The notes under the pieces were generated by a model, which ran no database searches, had not been told where the DNA came from, and saw only the letters and a list, made by a program, of their open reading frames with translations. From Sphaerochaeta sp. (GTDB lineage: Bacteria > Spirochaetota > Spirochaetia > Sphaerochaetales > Sphaerochaetaceae), in assembly GCA_003456855.1 (NCBI GenBank), contig DMOO01000064.1, positions 1 through 9,428 of the forward strand: a DNA stretch of 9,428 bases. The letters run 5' to 3'. This document shows positions 1 through 6,760 of this stretch, piece after piece. A program made the position numbers and the translations under genes. The first letter of the stretch is position 1; the number at the start of each line of letters is the position of its first letter.

Positions 1-134
1 CCGAAGGCAGAATAGTCCAGATTCTCGAACAATGTCAGCAGTGCAACCTCCTCTGAAGTAAGTTCCACGGTAAAATCGAGCATGAAATCGAATGTCAGTT
101 GTTTTCTAAGGCTGTTTAAGGTATCATTTGACAT
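1..134 (-). CDS. 5' end of an unrecognised protein (partial, runs off the window)
   Basis: Reading leftward from an ATG at 134-132 gives an open frame of 44 codons to the window edge. It begins MSNDTLNSLRKQLTFDFMLD and continues as a mixed acidic/hydrophobic helical-looking stretch. I do not recognise the family from this fragment. There is no signal peptide or obvious membrane segment in the visible part. The start is supported by an AAGGAG at 155-150, although its 15-nt spacing is longer than usual, and by a strong promoter upstream at 182-210. Together these make a real gene much more likely than a chance frame. It is transcribed in the same direction as the phosphomutase operon but is separated from it by a terminator and its own promoter, so it is probably an independent unit. 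Confidence 0.7.
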   Translation of the reverse strand, partial: MSNDTLNSLRKQLTFDFMLDFTVELTSEEVALLTLFENLDYSAF

Positions 135-181
135 GGGTTGATTGAATGGCTCCTTCGGTCTAATTGTTTGCGGTTAAACAA

Positions 182-210
182 ATTATATCATAAAGCGAAG
201 CCTAAATCAA
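182..210 (-). promoter_or_regulatory. sigma-70-type promoter for the partial gene at 1-134
   Basis: On the minus strand there is TTGATT (210-205), a 17-nt spacer and a perfect TATAAT (187-182). Transcription would start near 175 and give a leader of about 40 nt before the ATG at 134. The match is close to consensus and lies in an AT-rich intergenic stretch, exactly where a promoter for the leftward gene is needed. Confidence 0.8.
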
Positions 211-250
211 CCTTTTAATTTGCCTATTTATCTGTAATGCAAGGATTTAG

Positions 251-290
251 ATATAGAAAAGGGACCATCGCATTATGCGACAGTCCCTTT
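251..290 (-). terminator. rho-independent terminator of the phosphomutase operon
   Basis: AAAGGGAC (258-265) pairs with GTCCCTTT (283-290). Inside this is a second inverted repeat, CGCAT/ATGCG (269-279), separated from the outer stem by a small internal loop. Read leftward, the stem is followed by TTTTCTATAT (260-251). It sits 22 nt beyond the phosphomutase stop codon, so it most likely ends that operon. There is no T-run on the plus side, so it should act on the minus strand only. Confidence 0.8.
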
Positions 291-311
291 GCATATAGTC
301 TATATAGATTA

Positions 312-1655
312 TCAGCTGAACTGCTTGATGATTGCTGTGATGTCCTTGATCATCTCATCAAGCTCTGCCTGGGTCTTTGCCTCGGCAACTATTCTGAGGT
401 AAGGCTCGGTGTTCGACTTTCTTACGCTGAACCACCAGGTCGGGAACTCGATCCTGTATCCGTCGAAGTCCATGATCTTGGTCGGCTTCATTGCGCTGTA
501 CTTGGAGTAGAGTGCATTGATTGCATCGTCCTTCTGCTCAAGCTTGAAGTTTATCTCTCCGCTGTTTGCATAGGCGACAACCTCGTCGATGAACTGGCCC
601 AGGGTCTTTCCGGCCTTCTTCAGTGCAGCGACAGTCTGGAGCACTATGAGGGATGCCAGGATACCGCTGTCGCAGTTGTGGAAGTCCCTGAAGTAGTAGT
701 GGCCTGCAAGCTCACCGCCGAAGATGCAGCCTTTCTCCCTGATCTTCATCTTTGCGAAGGCGTGTCCGACCTTCCAGGTGTAGACCTCTGTGGCTCCGAT
801 TCTCTCAAGATACTCCGTTGTGGACCTTGAGGTTCTTATATCAACCAGAACGGATCCCTTCTCCTTTGCAAGGTAGTAGTATCCGAGCACGCTTGTGACG
901 TAGTCAGGCTGGATGAAGCGGCCTCTCTCATCGATGAACATGACTCTGTCGGCATCTCCGTCGTAGATGACTCCACAGTCGGACTTGTTCTTCTTCACCG
1001 CCTCCATTATCTGGGCGCAGTTGGCTACATCCAGAGGGTTCGGCTCATGGCCAGGGAAGGTTCCGTCCATAGTGTCGTTGATGTACTTTGCATGGTCTCC
1101 GAAGAGCTCCTTGATGTACAGGTTGCTCATTCCGTTTGAGGCGTCGACTGTGATGCTCAGATCGGAGAGGTCAGGAAGGTACTGCTTCTGGAAGTCAAGG
1201 TATGCCTGATGGATGTCCTTTTCGTAGACCTTTCCTCTCTTATCGGCCGGAACAGGCTCAACTGCAAGCTCGTTGACCATCTTCTCAAGGTCCTTGAGGC
1301 CTGTGTCACCACCTACAGGGATGGCCTTTGAGCGGGAGATCTTCATTCCGTTGTACTGAGGAGGGTTGTGGCTGGCTGTTATCTGCACAGATGCATCGGC
1401 ATTGAGGTATACCGTTGCGAAGTAGACCATAGGTGTGGTTGCAAGCCCTATGTTCCATACATCGACTCCTGCGTCATTGATTCCCTTGCAGAGGGAGTCG
1501 AACATCTCATCACTGGTGAGTCTTACATCGCGTCCCACAACAACGTATTTGCAGGGAAGAAGCCTTGGAAGGAAGTATCCGACCTTGTAGACTGTCTCTT
1601 TGTTGAAATCCTGGTTGTAGACACCACGGATGTCATAAGCTTTGAAAGCACCCAT
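312..1655 (-). CDS. Phosphomannomutase/phosphoglucomutase (alpha-D-phosphohexomutase family)
   Basis: This 447-residue cytoplasmic enzyme should interconvert hexose 1- and 6-phosphates (mannose and/or glucose), supplying precursors for nucleotide sugars and envelope glycans. All four family signatures are visible in order: the phosphoserine loop TASHNPP (93-99, catalytic Ser95), the metal-binding GDADR (233-237), the sugar-recognition loop GGELAGH (313-319), and the C-terminal phosphate-binding loop RKSNTEP (412-418). The length is normal for the ManB/AlgC type. The sugar loop reads GELAGH rather than the more common GEMSGH; this is a mild variation and the specificity-determining GE is kept. 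The start is fixed by AAGGAG at 1667-1662, 6 nt from the ATG, lying inside the end of the upstream gene. The upstream stop and this ATG are 1 nt apart, so the two are probably co-translated. Substrate preference cannot be read from the sequence. Confidence 0.95.
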   Translation of the reverse strand: MGAFKAYDIRGVYNQDFNKETVYKVGYFLPRLLPCKYVVVGRDVRLTSDEMFDSLCKGINDAGVDVWNIGLATTPMVYFATVYLNADASVQITASHNPPQYNGMKISRSKAIPVGGDTGLKDLEKMVNELAVEPVPADKRGKVYEKDIHQAYLDFQKQYLPDLSDLSITVDASNGMSNLYIKELFGDHAKYINDTMDGTFPGHEPNPLDVANCAQIMEAVKKNKSDCGVIYDGDADRVMFIDERGRFIQPDYVTSVLGYYYLAKEKGSVLVDIRTSRSTTEYLERIGATEVYTWKVGHAFAKMKIREKGCIFGGELAGHYYFRDFHNCDSGILASLIVLQTVAALKKAGKTLGQFIDEVVAYANSGEINFKLEQKDDAINALYSKYSAMKPTKIMDFDGYRIEFPTWWFSVRKSNTEPYLRIVAEAKTQAELDEMIKDITAIIKQFS

Positions 1656-1656
1656 A

Positions 1657-2136
1657 TCAATCTCCTTGAATCCCTTTTATTTTCTTTATGACGGTCTTGT
1701 CCATGAACTGGAAGAACATGACCCTGCCGTCCTTCATTCTAATTTCAGTCACAACCTCAGAAAACAGCTGTCTGAGCACAATTGCATTCTGCAGCTTGGA
1801 GTAGTCGACATTTCCGGTTGCGTAGCTTCTGGCGGCCTTCTTTGTGACCGTTCTGATTGCCTCTACATCCTGTGGCTTGAAGCTTGATTCGAACTTCTCG
1901 TACTTTGGGGCCTCTTTCCTGGTTTTCAGTTTGAAACCCAGGAAACTTGGCTCATGCTCGAAATCCTCGAACCAGAACTCGTCATTCACCTGATAGAAGA
2001 ACACGCCAAAGTCGCAGACCTTGTGGTTGCTGTCGGCATAGAAGGTGGAGAATGTCCTGTAGGTGATGCTGCCTCCGCGTCTCTGCTCGATGTCTTTTAT
2101 GAAGGCCTCGGTTTCAGCATCTGTACTGCGCTGCAT
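1657..2136 (-). CDS. Conserved-looking 159-residue protein of unknown function, operonic with the phosphomutase
   Basis: I do not recognise this family. The protein is soluble-looking, with no signal peptide or membrane segment. An N-terminal helix-like part (1-20) leads into an aromatic, beta-strand-like central region (about 24-75), including FGVFFYQVNDEFWFEDF at about 43-59. A charged helical stretch rich in Lys/Glu (75-105) follows, then a C-terminal strand/helix region ending in a Lys-rich tail. The alternation of short strands with one C-terminal helix loosely recalls small PH/GRAM-like domains, but that is only an impression. It has a good ribosome site (GGGAGG at 2148-2143, 6 nt from the ATG) and normal codon use. 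Its stop codon is 1 nt from the phosphomutase start, which implies translational coupling. Transcription probably begins in the AT-rich 2137-2212 region shared with the divergent methyltransferase. Confidence 0.85.
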   Translation of the reverse strand: MQRSTDAETEAFIKDIEQRRGGSITYRTFSTFYADSNHKVCDFGVFFYQVNDEFWFEDFEHEPSFLGFKLKTRKEAPKYEKFESSFKPQDVEAIRTVTKKAARSYATGNVDYSKLQNAIVLRQLFSEVVTEIRMKDGRVMFFQFMDKTVIKKIKGIQGD

Positions 2137-2154
2137 AATAATCCTCCCGCTGTC

Positions 2155-2183
2155 TTTCTTTTTTCTATTTTAACATATATAAT
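2155..2183 (+). promoter_or_regulatory. probable promoter for the methyltransferase gene, in a divergent intergenic region
   Basis: A perfect TATAAT lies at 2178-2183, with a poor -35 (TTTCTT, 2155-2160) at 17-nt spacing in a T-rich tract. The start of transcription would be near 2190, giving a leader of about 23 nt. The same 76-nt gap must also hold the leftward promoter of the 2136 gene. A TAAAAT-like box on the minus strand near 2171-2166 is a candidate but has no convincing -35. Confidence 0.5.
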
Positions 2184-2212
2184 GCCTTCGAAAACAAGGA
2201 AAAGCTTGGAAA

Positions 2213-3940
2213 ATGGACTACGTAGAGAAAGATTTCGGAAAGATAATGAAGCACAATGCTCAGGCACTCAGGCATGACCTTCTGCCGGCAGGCACTGACT
2301 GCTTCCGCGTCTACGACCGCAATCTTTCAAGATTTCCGGTTACGGTTGACATCTACGGACACTACGCCAAGGTCACAGACTACGGCGACGAACCCATGAC
2401 CGACGAGACAAGAGAGACCTGCCTGGACATCTGCTCCAGGATGCTCTATCTGGAGAAGGCCAATGTCGTCTATGCCTACAGGGCAAAGAGAGTGGAGAGG
2501 GAGCAGCACGAGAAGAACGAGCTTGAGGCAATCAAGACCACCGTCCATGAGGATGGGCTCTCGTTCCTAGTTGACCTTACCACCTATGTCGACACAGGGC
2601 TTTTCCTTGACCATTCACAGACAAGGCATCTGATCCGTGAGCGCAGTGCAAACGCCGATGTCCTTAATCTGTTCTCATACACCGGAAGCTTCTCCGTCTA
2701 TGCCGCAGCTGGTTTTGCCAACAGCGTCACCAGTGTGGACATGTCCGCCACATACACCAAGTGGGCAGAGGAGAACCTCAGGGCAAACGGCTATTCCGGT
2801 GACATGTACAAGTGCATCTGCATGGATGCAACCAAGTTCGTCAGAGAGGCAATGGAGGATGAAAAGAAGTACGACATAATCATCTTCGATCCACCAAGCT
2901 TCTCGAACAGCAGAAAGATGGACGGAGATTTCGACATTGCAAGGGATTACGTGCAATGGATCAAAAATCTCTTCACCATTTTGAAGAAAACAGGTATTGT
3001 CCTGTTCTCAACCAATCTGGGAACATTCCAGATGGATAGAAGAAGGCTCAGAGGTCTGAGCATCAAGGAAATCACAGGAGCGGTGGTCGCACCTGGATTT
3101 GTGAAAGGCCGTACAGGAACGGCTAGGAGTTGGATGATGGCATTTGATGACGATTCGCTCTCATTGGATTGGAGCGAGCCAGAAAAGAAGTCCGAGAAGA
3201 GCACGGACAAAGTCAAGAAGGATTCAGAGAAGAGATACTCGGAGAAGAAATCCTACGGAGAGAGAAGAAACGGAGAGCGTTCAGACAGAAAGCCTTACGG
3301 TGACAGACGCCAGGGCGAGAGACGCTACGGAGACAGAGACAGAAGGGAAAGTGAACGCAGAGAGCGTTCCTATGATTCTGACAGACACGAAAGAACATAC
3401 AAATCAGAGAGGTCTGACAGATACGACAGGTCTGACAGACCCGAAAGGCCATACAGATCAGAGAGAAGCGAAAGAAGGGAGTACGGTTCATACAGAGACC
3501 GTGACAACAGAAGCAGCCGTGATGGCTATAGAGGCTCCTCCTATTCAGACAAGCGCCGCTACAGCAGAGATGATTCAGAGAACGGCGAGCAGAGAAGAGA
3601 GAGAGGATCCTTCGACAGAGATGAAAGGAGCGAGAGAAGATCTGATAGACCATATAGATCCTATGACAGGGATGACCGCAGAGAGAGAAGCTATGACAGA
3701 GACAGAAGCTTCAACAGATCATCTGACAGATCCCGCTCATACGGAGAGAAGAGAAGCTTCCAGAGATCCGAGAACGGAGAGAAGAGCTTTGAGAGAAAGC
3801 GTTATAACCATGACAGCAAACCTTCTTCAAAGAAGCCCTACGGCTATGATTCCTTCAAGCCAGCCCGCTCAAGAGAGGACAGCACAGACTTCTTCTGGAA
3901 CAGTGAGGATCTTGATCCGAAGCCTAAGAAGGAAGACTGA
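2213..3940 (+). CDS. RlmK-like 23S rRNA (guanine-N7) methyltransferase with long Arg/Ser-rich disordered tail
   Basis: The protein has 575 residues. Residues 1-312 form a class I SAM-dependent methyltransferase closely resembling the C-terminal RlmK half of E. coli RlmKL, which makes m7G2069 in 23S rRNA. Visible matches include CFRVYDRNLSRFPVTVD (30-46), DTGLFLDH (127-134), the SAM-binding LNLFSYTGSFSVYAAAG (151-167) with the acidic VDMS after it (175-178), the catalytic DPPSFSN (226-232) and the TNLGTFQMD segment (267-275). There is no PUA domain, which argues against RlmI, and no THUMP/RlmL half. Residues about 320-575 are a hydrophilic Arg/Ser/Asp/Glu/Tyr polyampholyte ending in TDFFWNSEDLDPKPKKED. 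The ATG at 2213 is preferred because residues 3-25 align with the RlmK N-terminus. Its AAGGA (2196-2200) is 12 nt away, so initiation may be modest; an ATG at 2246 is the alternative. The target base is inferred by homology. Confidence 0.9.
   Translation: MDYVEKDFGKIMKHNAQALRHDLLPAGTDCFRVYDRNLSRFPVTVDIYGHYAKVTDYGDEPMTDETRETCLDICSRMLYLEKANVVYAYRAKRVEREQHEKNELEAIKTTVHEDGLSFLVDLTTYVDTGLFLDHSQTRHLIRERSANADVLNLFSYTGSFSVYAAAGFANSVTSVDMSATYTKWAEENLRANGYSGDMYKCICMDATKFVREAMEDEKKYDIIIFDPPSFSNSRKMDGDFDIARDYVQWIKNLFTILKKTGIVLFSTNLGTFQMDRRRLRGLSIKEITGAVVAPGFVKGRTGTARSWMMAFDDDSLSLDWSEPEKKSEKSTDKVKKDSEKRYSEKKSYGERRNGERSDRKPYGDRRQGERRYGDRDRRESERRERSYDSDRHERTYKSERSDRYDRSDRPERPYRSERSERREYGSYRDRDNRSSRDGYRGSSYSDKRRYSRDDSENGEQRRERGSFDRDERSERRSDRPYRSYDRDDRRERSYDRDRSFNRSSDRSRSYGEKRSFQRSENGEKSFERKRYNHDSKPSSKKPYGYDSFKPARSREDSTDFFWNSEDLDPKPKKED
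3230..3862 (+). repeat. low-complexity purine-rich coding repeat (RS/RD/ER-type tail, residues about 340-550)
   Basis: This stretch encodes degenerate short units such as SERSDRYDRSDRPERPYRS and RSYDRDDRRERSYDRD. By my count Arg makes up about 59 of the 255 tail residues. Between roughly residues 335 and 550 I find no Ala, Cys, Ile, Leu, Met, Trp or Val, which marks it as intrinsically disordered. At DNA level the plus strand is strongly purine-biased (AGA/GAGA/GACAGA). The other frames are open for long distances as a by-product. The repeats are imperfect at DNA level, so this is not a clean tandem satellite. Confidence 0.9.
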
Positions 3941-3967
3941 TTCAACTATCAGACAGATAGAGACAAG

Positions 3968-4010
3968 CAAGGCCCGAAAACAACTTGTTTTCAGGCCTTG
4001 TTCTTTTTTT
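3968..4010 (+). terminator. strong rho-independent terminator between convergent genes
   Basis: CAAGGCC (3968-3974) pairs with GGCCTTG (3994-4000), and GAAAACA (3976-3982) pairs with TGTTTTC (3986-3992). One C/A mismatch separates the two helices and the loop is 3 nt (ACT). The hairpin is followed by TTCTTTTTTT (4001-4010). It lies 27 nt after the methyltransferase stop and 16 nt beyond the end of glnS. The long stem could also help stop leftward transcription from glnS, but the minus side has only a weak, interrupted T-rich stretch. Confidence 0.95.
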
Positions 4011-4026
4011 ACGGATTTGATTGTTC

Positions 4027-5733
4027 TCAGATTCCCATCTTTGCCTTCTGCTTTGCCCAGGAGTCCTTGAGTGTGACTGTGCGGTTGAAGATGGGATGCT
4101 CAGGTGTGCTGTCGTAGTCTGGTGTGAAGTATCCGCTTCTGATGAACTGCAGATAGTCTCCAGGCTTTGCATCTGAGAGGGAAGGCTCGAGCTTGGCATT
4201 CTGGACGACAACCAAAGACTCTGGGTTCAGGTCATCCAGGTAGTCTCCGGTATCTCCGCCAGGATACTCTGTCCTGAAGAGCTTGTCGTAGAGTCTGACC
4301 TCACCGTTGATTGCATACTTTGCGCTCACCCAGTGGCTTGTTCCTCTGACCTTTCTTCCATCAGGTGTCTCACCACCTCTGGACTCAGGATCATAGGTGC
4401 AGTGGACCACTGAGACCTTTCCATCCTCATCCTTCTCATAGCTTGTGGCTGTGACGTAGTAGGCTGTCTTGAGTCTGATCTCGTTGCCTGGATAGAGGCG
4501 GTGGTAGCCCTTCGGTGGAACCTCCATGAAGTCCTCTCTCTCTATGTAGAGCTCCTTTGTGAACGGCATCTTGCGTGTTCCGGCTGCAGGATCCTCCGGG
4601 TTGTTCTCGATCTCGAAGTACTCGACCTGGTCCTCTGGATAGTTGTCGATGACAAGCTTGATCGGATCCAGAACCGCCATGACACGCTTTGCCCTCTTGT
4701 TAAGGTCCTCACGGACACAGAACTCAAGCAGGGAGTAGTCGACGACAGACTCGACCTTTGCGACTCCTACACGGTTCACGAAGTCCTTCATTGACTCCGG
4801 TGAGTAGCCGCGGCGTCTGATTCCGCTGATGGTTGGCATTCTAGGATCATCCCAACCACTTACGATTCCAAGCTTCACAAGGTTCAGGAGCTTTCTCTTG
4901 CTCATGACGAAGTAGTTGATGTTCAGTCTTGCGAACTCGTACTGGTGTGGTGTGTGCTCGATCCCGTCGATGGAGCAGGCCCAGTCGTAGGCTGGTCTGT
5001 GGTCCTCGAACTCCAGTGTGCAGATTGAGTGGGTGATCCCCTCGATTGCATCGGAGATAGGGTGGGTGAAGTCGTACATCGGATAGACACACCACTTTTT
5101 TCCTGTCCTTGGGTGCTCTGCGAACTTGATTCTGTACAGAGCCGGGTCTCTCATGTTGATGTTTGGGCTGGCCATGTCGAGCTTTGCCCTGAGAAGGTAT
5201 TTCCCTTCCGGATACTTTCCTTCCCCCATCTCCTTGAAGAGTCTGAGGTTCTCCTCGATGCTTCTGTCGCGGTCAGGGCTGTTCTTTCCAGGAGTGGTGA
5301 GTGTTCCTCTGTTCTCCTTGACCTGCTCAGGTGTCTGGCTGTCAACATAGGCAAGACCCTGCTTGATCAGATTGATCGCTATCTCGTGGAGCTGGTCGTA
5401 GTAGTCGGAGGCATAGTACTCATGTTCACCCCAGTCGAATCCAAGCCACTTTATGTCGGACTTGATGGAGTCGATGTACTCCATGTCCTCCTTTGCCGGG
5501 TTTGTGTCGTCCAGTCTGAGGTGGCAGATTCCGTTGTACTTCTGTGCAAGGCCGAAGTTCAGGCAGATGCTCTTGATGTGGCCAAGATGAAGATAGCCGT
5601 TAGGCTCTGGTGGGAAGCGAGTGACTATTGTGTTGTTTGGAACTCTACCGTTTGCAAGATCGTCTTCGATGATCTTCTCGATGAAATTGAGAGGGGCCTT
5701 CTCTTCGGTCCTGATCTCTTCGTTGTTGTCCAT
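4027..5733 (-). CDS. glnS: Glutaminyl-tRNA synthetase
   Basis: This class I aminoacyl-tRNA synthetase charges tRNA-Gln with glutamine. Counting from the start chosen here it has 568 residues, in the usual range. The N-terminal catalytic domain carries FPPEPNGYLHLGH (40-52, the HIGH-type motif) and LDDTNP (74-79). The second ATP-binding motif is VMSKRK (276-281), the GlnRS version of KMSKS. The rest is the typical anticodon-binding beta-barrel region, and there is no C-terminal GatB/YqeY-like extension. The frame is open 8 codons further upstream (ATG at 5757). The internal ATG at 5733 is preferred because GGAGG (5744-5740) lies exactly 6 nt before it, and because the 5757 ATG falls inside a small hairpin with no good ribosome site. 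A dedicated GlnRS suggests the direct route to Gln-tRNA rather than sole reliance on GatCAB amidation, although GatCAB could be present elsewhere. Confidence 0.97.
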   Translation of the reverse strand: MDNNEEIRTEEKAPLNFIEKIIEDDLANGRVPNNTIVTRFPPEPNGYLHLGHIKSICLNFGLAQKYNGICHLRLDDTNPAKEDMEYIDSIKSDIKWLGFDWGEHEYYASDYYDQLHEIAINLIKQGLAYVDSQTPEQVKENRGTLTTPGKNSPDRDRSIEENLRLFKEMGEGKYPEGKYLLRAKLDMASPNINMRDPALYRIKFAEHPRTGKKWCVYPMYDFTHPISDAIEGITHSICTLEFEDHRPAYDWACSIDGIEHTPHQYEFARLNINYFVMSKRKLLNLVKLGIVSGWDDPRMPTISGIRRRGYSPESMKDFVNRVGVAKVESVVDYSLLEFCVREDLNKRAKRVMAVLDPIKLVIDNYPEDQVEYFEIENNPEDPAAGTRKMPFTKELYIEREDFMEVPPKGYHRLYPGNEIRLKTAYYVTATSYEKDEDGKVSVVHCTYDPESRGGETPDGRKVRGTSHWVSAKYAINGEVRLYDKLFRTEYPGGDTGDYLDDLNPESLVVVQNAKLEPSLSDAKPGDYLQFIRSGYFTPDYDSTPEHPIFNRTVTLKDSWAKQKAKMGI

Positions 5734-5739
5734 GTAATA

Positions 5740-5744
5740 CCTCC
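5740..5744 (-). promoter_or_regulatory. ribosome binding site deciding the glnS start
   Basis: GGAGG on the minus strand, 6 nt before the ATG at 5733, supports this start over the in-frame ATG at 5757. A 5-bp hairpin (CCCTT/AAGGG, 5749-5761) sits just upstream of it in the leader. Confidence 0.8.
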
Positions 5745-5781
5745 GTTGCCCTTCCAAAGGGGCGTACGATGATTTGAAACA

Positions 5782-5790
5782 ATCATAACA
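5782..5790 (-). promoter_or_regulatory. candidate extended -10 promoter for glnS
   Basis: The minus strand reads TGTTATGAT (5790-5782), a TGn-extended -10 with a 5/6 match to TATAAT. No convincing -35 lies 16-18 nt upstream, which is tolerated for extended -10 promoters. Initiation near 5775 would give a leader of about 42 nt. Confidence 0.45.
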
Positions 5791-5802
5791 GAAATGGAAA
5801 GA

Positions 5803-5830
5803 TTGCTCTATATGTTGTAAGATGTATAGT
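5803..5830 (+). promoter_or_regulatory. weak candidate promoter for the kinase-apbE-htrA-uvrB operon
   Basis: TTGCTC (5803-5808), a 16-nt spacer and TATAGT (5825-5830) would start transcription near 5837. That is just upstream of the GGGAG ribosome site at 5844. If correct, it excludes the earlier in-frame ATG at 5822. The -35 is poor. Confidence 0.3.
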
Positions 5831-5843
5831 AATCAATCCTCAT

Positions 5844-5848
5844 GGGAG
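5844..5848 (+). promoter_or_regulatory. ribosome binding site deciding the kinase start
   Basis: GGGAG lies 6 nt before the ATG at 5855. The in-frame ATG at 5822, 11 codons earlier, has no comparable site and would add residues before the conserved IAAVGESLID start of PfkB kinases. Confidence 0.8.
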
Positions 5849-5854
5849 TATTAC

Positions 5855-6760
5855 ATGATAGCAGCTGTTGGAGAGTCTCTCATTGACAGAATAGGGGACA
5901 AGGACGTAGTGGGCGGGTGTGCCTTCAACACCGCACTGGCAGCATCCAGACTTGGGGCGGCAGTGACGTTTTTCGGCAAGGTATCCAAGGACCAGTATGG
6001 CTCGATGATACTTGAGAAGATGATCGACGACGGTGTCCTTTTCGACCCGGAGCTATGCAATGCAGAGGAGCCGACCCTATGCAGCAAGGTTGTCCTTGAT
6101 GATGAAGGGAAGGCCAAGTATGTCTTTGACTACAAGAACACGGCAGCCTGTACATTCACAAAGGCTGAGCTTTCAAAGTCATTCGCCAATGAAACGGATA
6201 TCGATCTGGTCTTCTTTGGCTCCATCTCGCTTCTGATGGAACCGGGCTGTGAAGAGATCATGCCTGCAATCAACTCAATAGATTCTAGACCCAAATACTT
6301 CCTGGATCCGAACATCAGACCATCGATGGTCATTGACTCTGAGGCCTACAGGCTCATGATCTTTTCCCTTGTAGGCGGCTGTGACATCGTCAAGGCAAGT
6401 GATGAGGACATTGCCTTCCTTTTCCCGGATCTGCCTCTTGAGGAGGCTGAGAGGCGCTTTGCAAGTCTTTGCGAATGGAACCTTGTTGTCACTAGGGGCG
6501 CCAAGGGCAGCACCTGGTACACCAAGTTCTTCAAGGTCGATTGCCCTGCTGTGAAGGTGGACAACCTTGTGGACACCATAGGCTGTGGAGACACATTCAA
6601 CGCCGCAATAATGGAGTACCTGCAGACCAACAATCTGATAGGGCAGATCTCCGAGCTCGACAAACCTACCGTTGAGAGGATTCTGGAGCATGCCTCTAAG
6701 GCTGCCGCTCTTAACTGCACAAAGGAAGGCTGCGACCCTCCTTATAGGGACGAGCTGTGA
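5855..6760 (+). CDS. PfkB-family carbohydrate kinase, fructokinase-like
   Basis: This 301-residue ribokinase-fold cytoplasmic enzyme should transfer phosphate from ATP to a sugar or related alcohol. The family marks are VGESLID at the N-terminus (5-11), the substrate-side GGCAFNTALAASRLG (20-34), DPNIRPSM (151-158, a fructokinase-type segment) and the ATP/anion-hole motif DTIGCGDTF (240-248) with catalytic base Asp246. The C-terminal CTKEGCDPPYRDE also has a fructokinase flavour. Fructose is the best guess, but PfkB substrate specificity is hard to predict and no sugar transporter or regulator is nearby. Its TGA stop overlaps the GTG start of apbE, so the two are translationally coupled although their functions have no obvious link. 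Confidence 0.92.
   Translation: MIAAVGESLIDRIGDKDVVGGCAFNTALAASRLGAAVTFFGKVSKDQYGSMILEKMIDDGVLFDPELCNAEEPTLCSKVVLDDEGKAKYVFDYKNTAACTFTKAELSKSFANETDIDLVFFGSISLLMEPGCEEIMPAINSIDSRPKYFLDPNIRPSMVIDSEAYRLMIFSLVGGCDIVKASDEDIAFLFPDLPLEEAERRFASLCEWNLVVTRGAKGSTWYTKFFKVDCPAVKVDNLVDTIGCGDTFNAAIMEYLQTNNLIGQISELDKPTVERILEHASKAAALNCTKEGCDPPYRDEL

Noticed and set aside
135..311. The AT-rich gap considered for a small RNA gene.
   Set aside because: The promoter at 182-210 and the terminator at 251-290 account for it. Both face left and lie in the wrong order to enclose a transcript.
237..830. A 197-codon plus-strand frame antisense to the phosphomutase.
   Set aside because: It starts inside the terminator region and is the complement of strongly conserved enzyme sequence, with no start signals.
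3213..3653. A 146-codon minus-strand frame within the same repeat, rich in Cys/Arg/Phe/Ser.
   Set aside because: This is the complement of the same low-complexity region, with no promoter, ribosome site or recognisable motif.
3144..4070. A 308-codon plus-strand frame overlapping the methyltransferase tail, rich in Thr/Arg/Glu.
   Set aside because: It is the shifted reading of the GACAGA/GAGA-rich tail. Such low-complexity DNA lacks stops in several frames. It has no ribosome site of its own, runs through the terminator, and the in-frame methyltransferase is clearly real.
5749..5761. A small hairpin (CCCTT/AAGGG, 3-nt loop) in the glnS leader, considered as an attenuator or riboswitch element.
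   Set aside because: It is only 5 bp, with no T-run, no antiterminator partner and no T-box-like conserved sequence in the short leader, so it is most likely incidental.
5029..5772. A 247-codon plus-strand frame antisense to glnS.
   Set aside because: It is an antisense shadow created by codon bias in glnS, with no family motif and no initiation signals. Its end overlaps the divergent promoter region.
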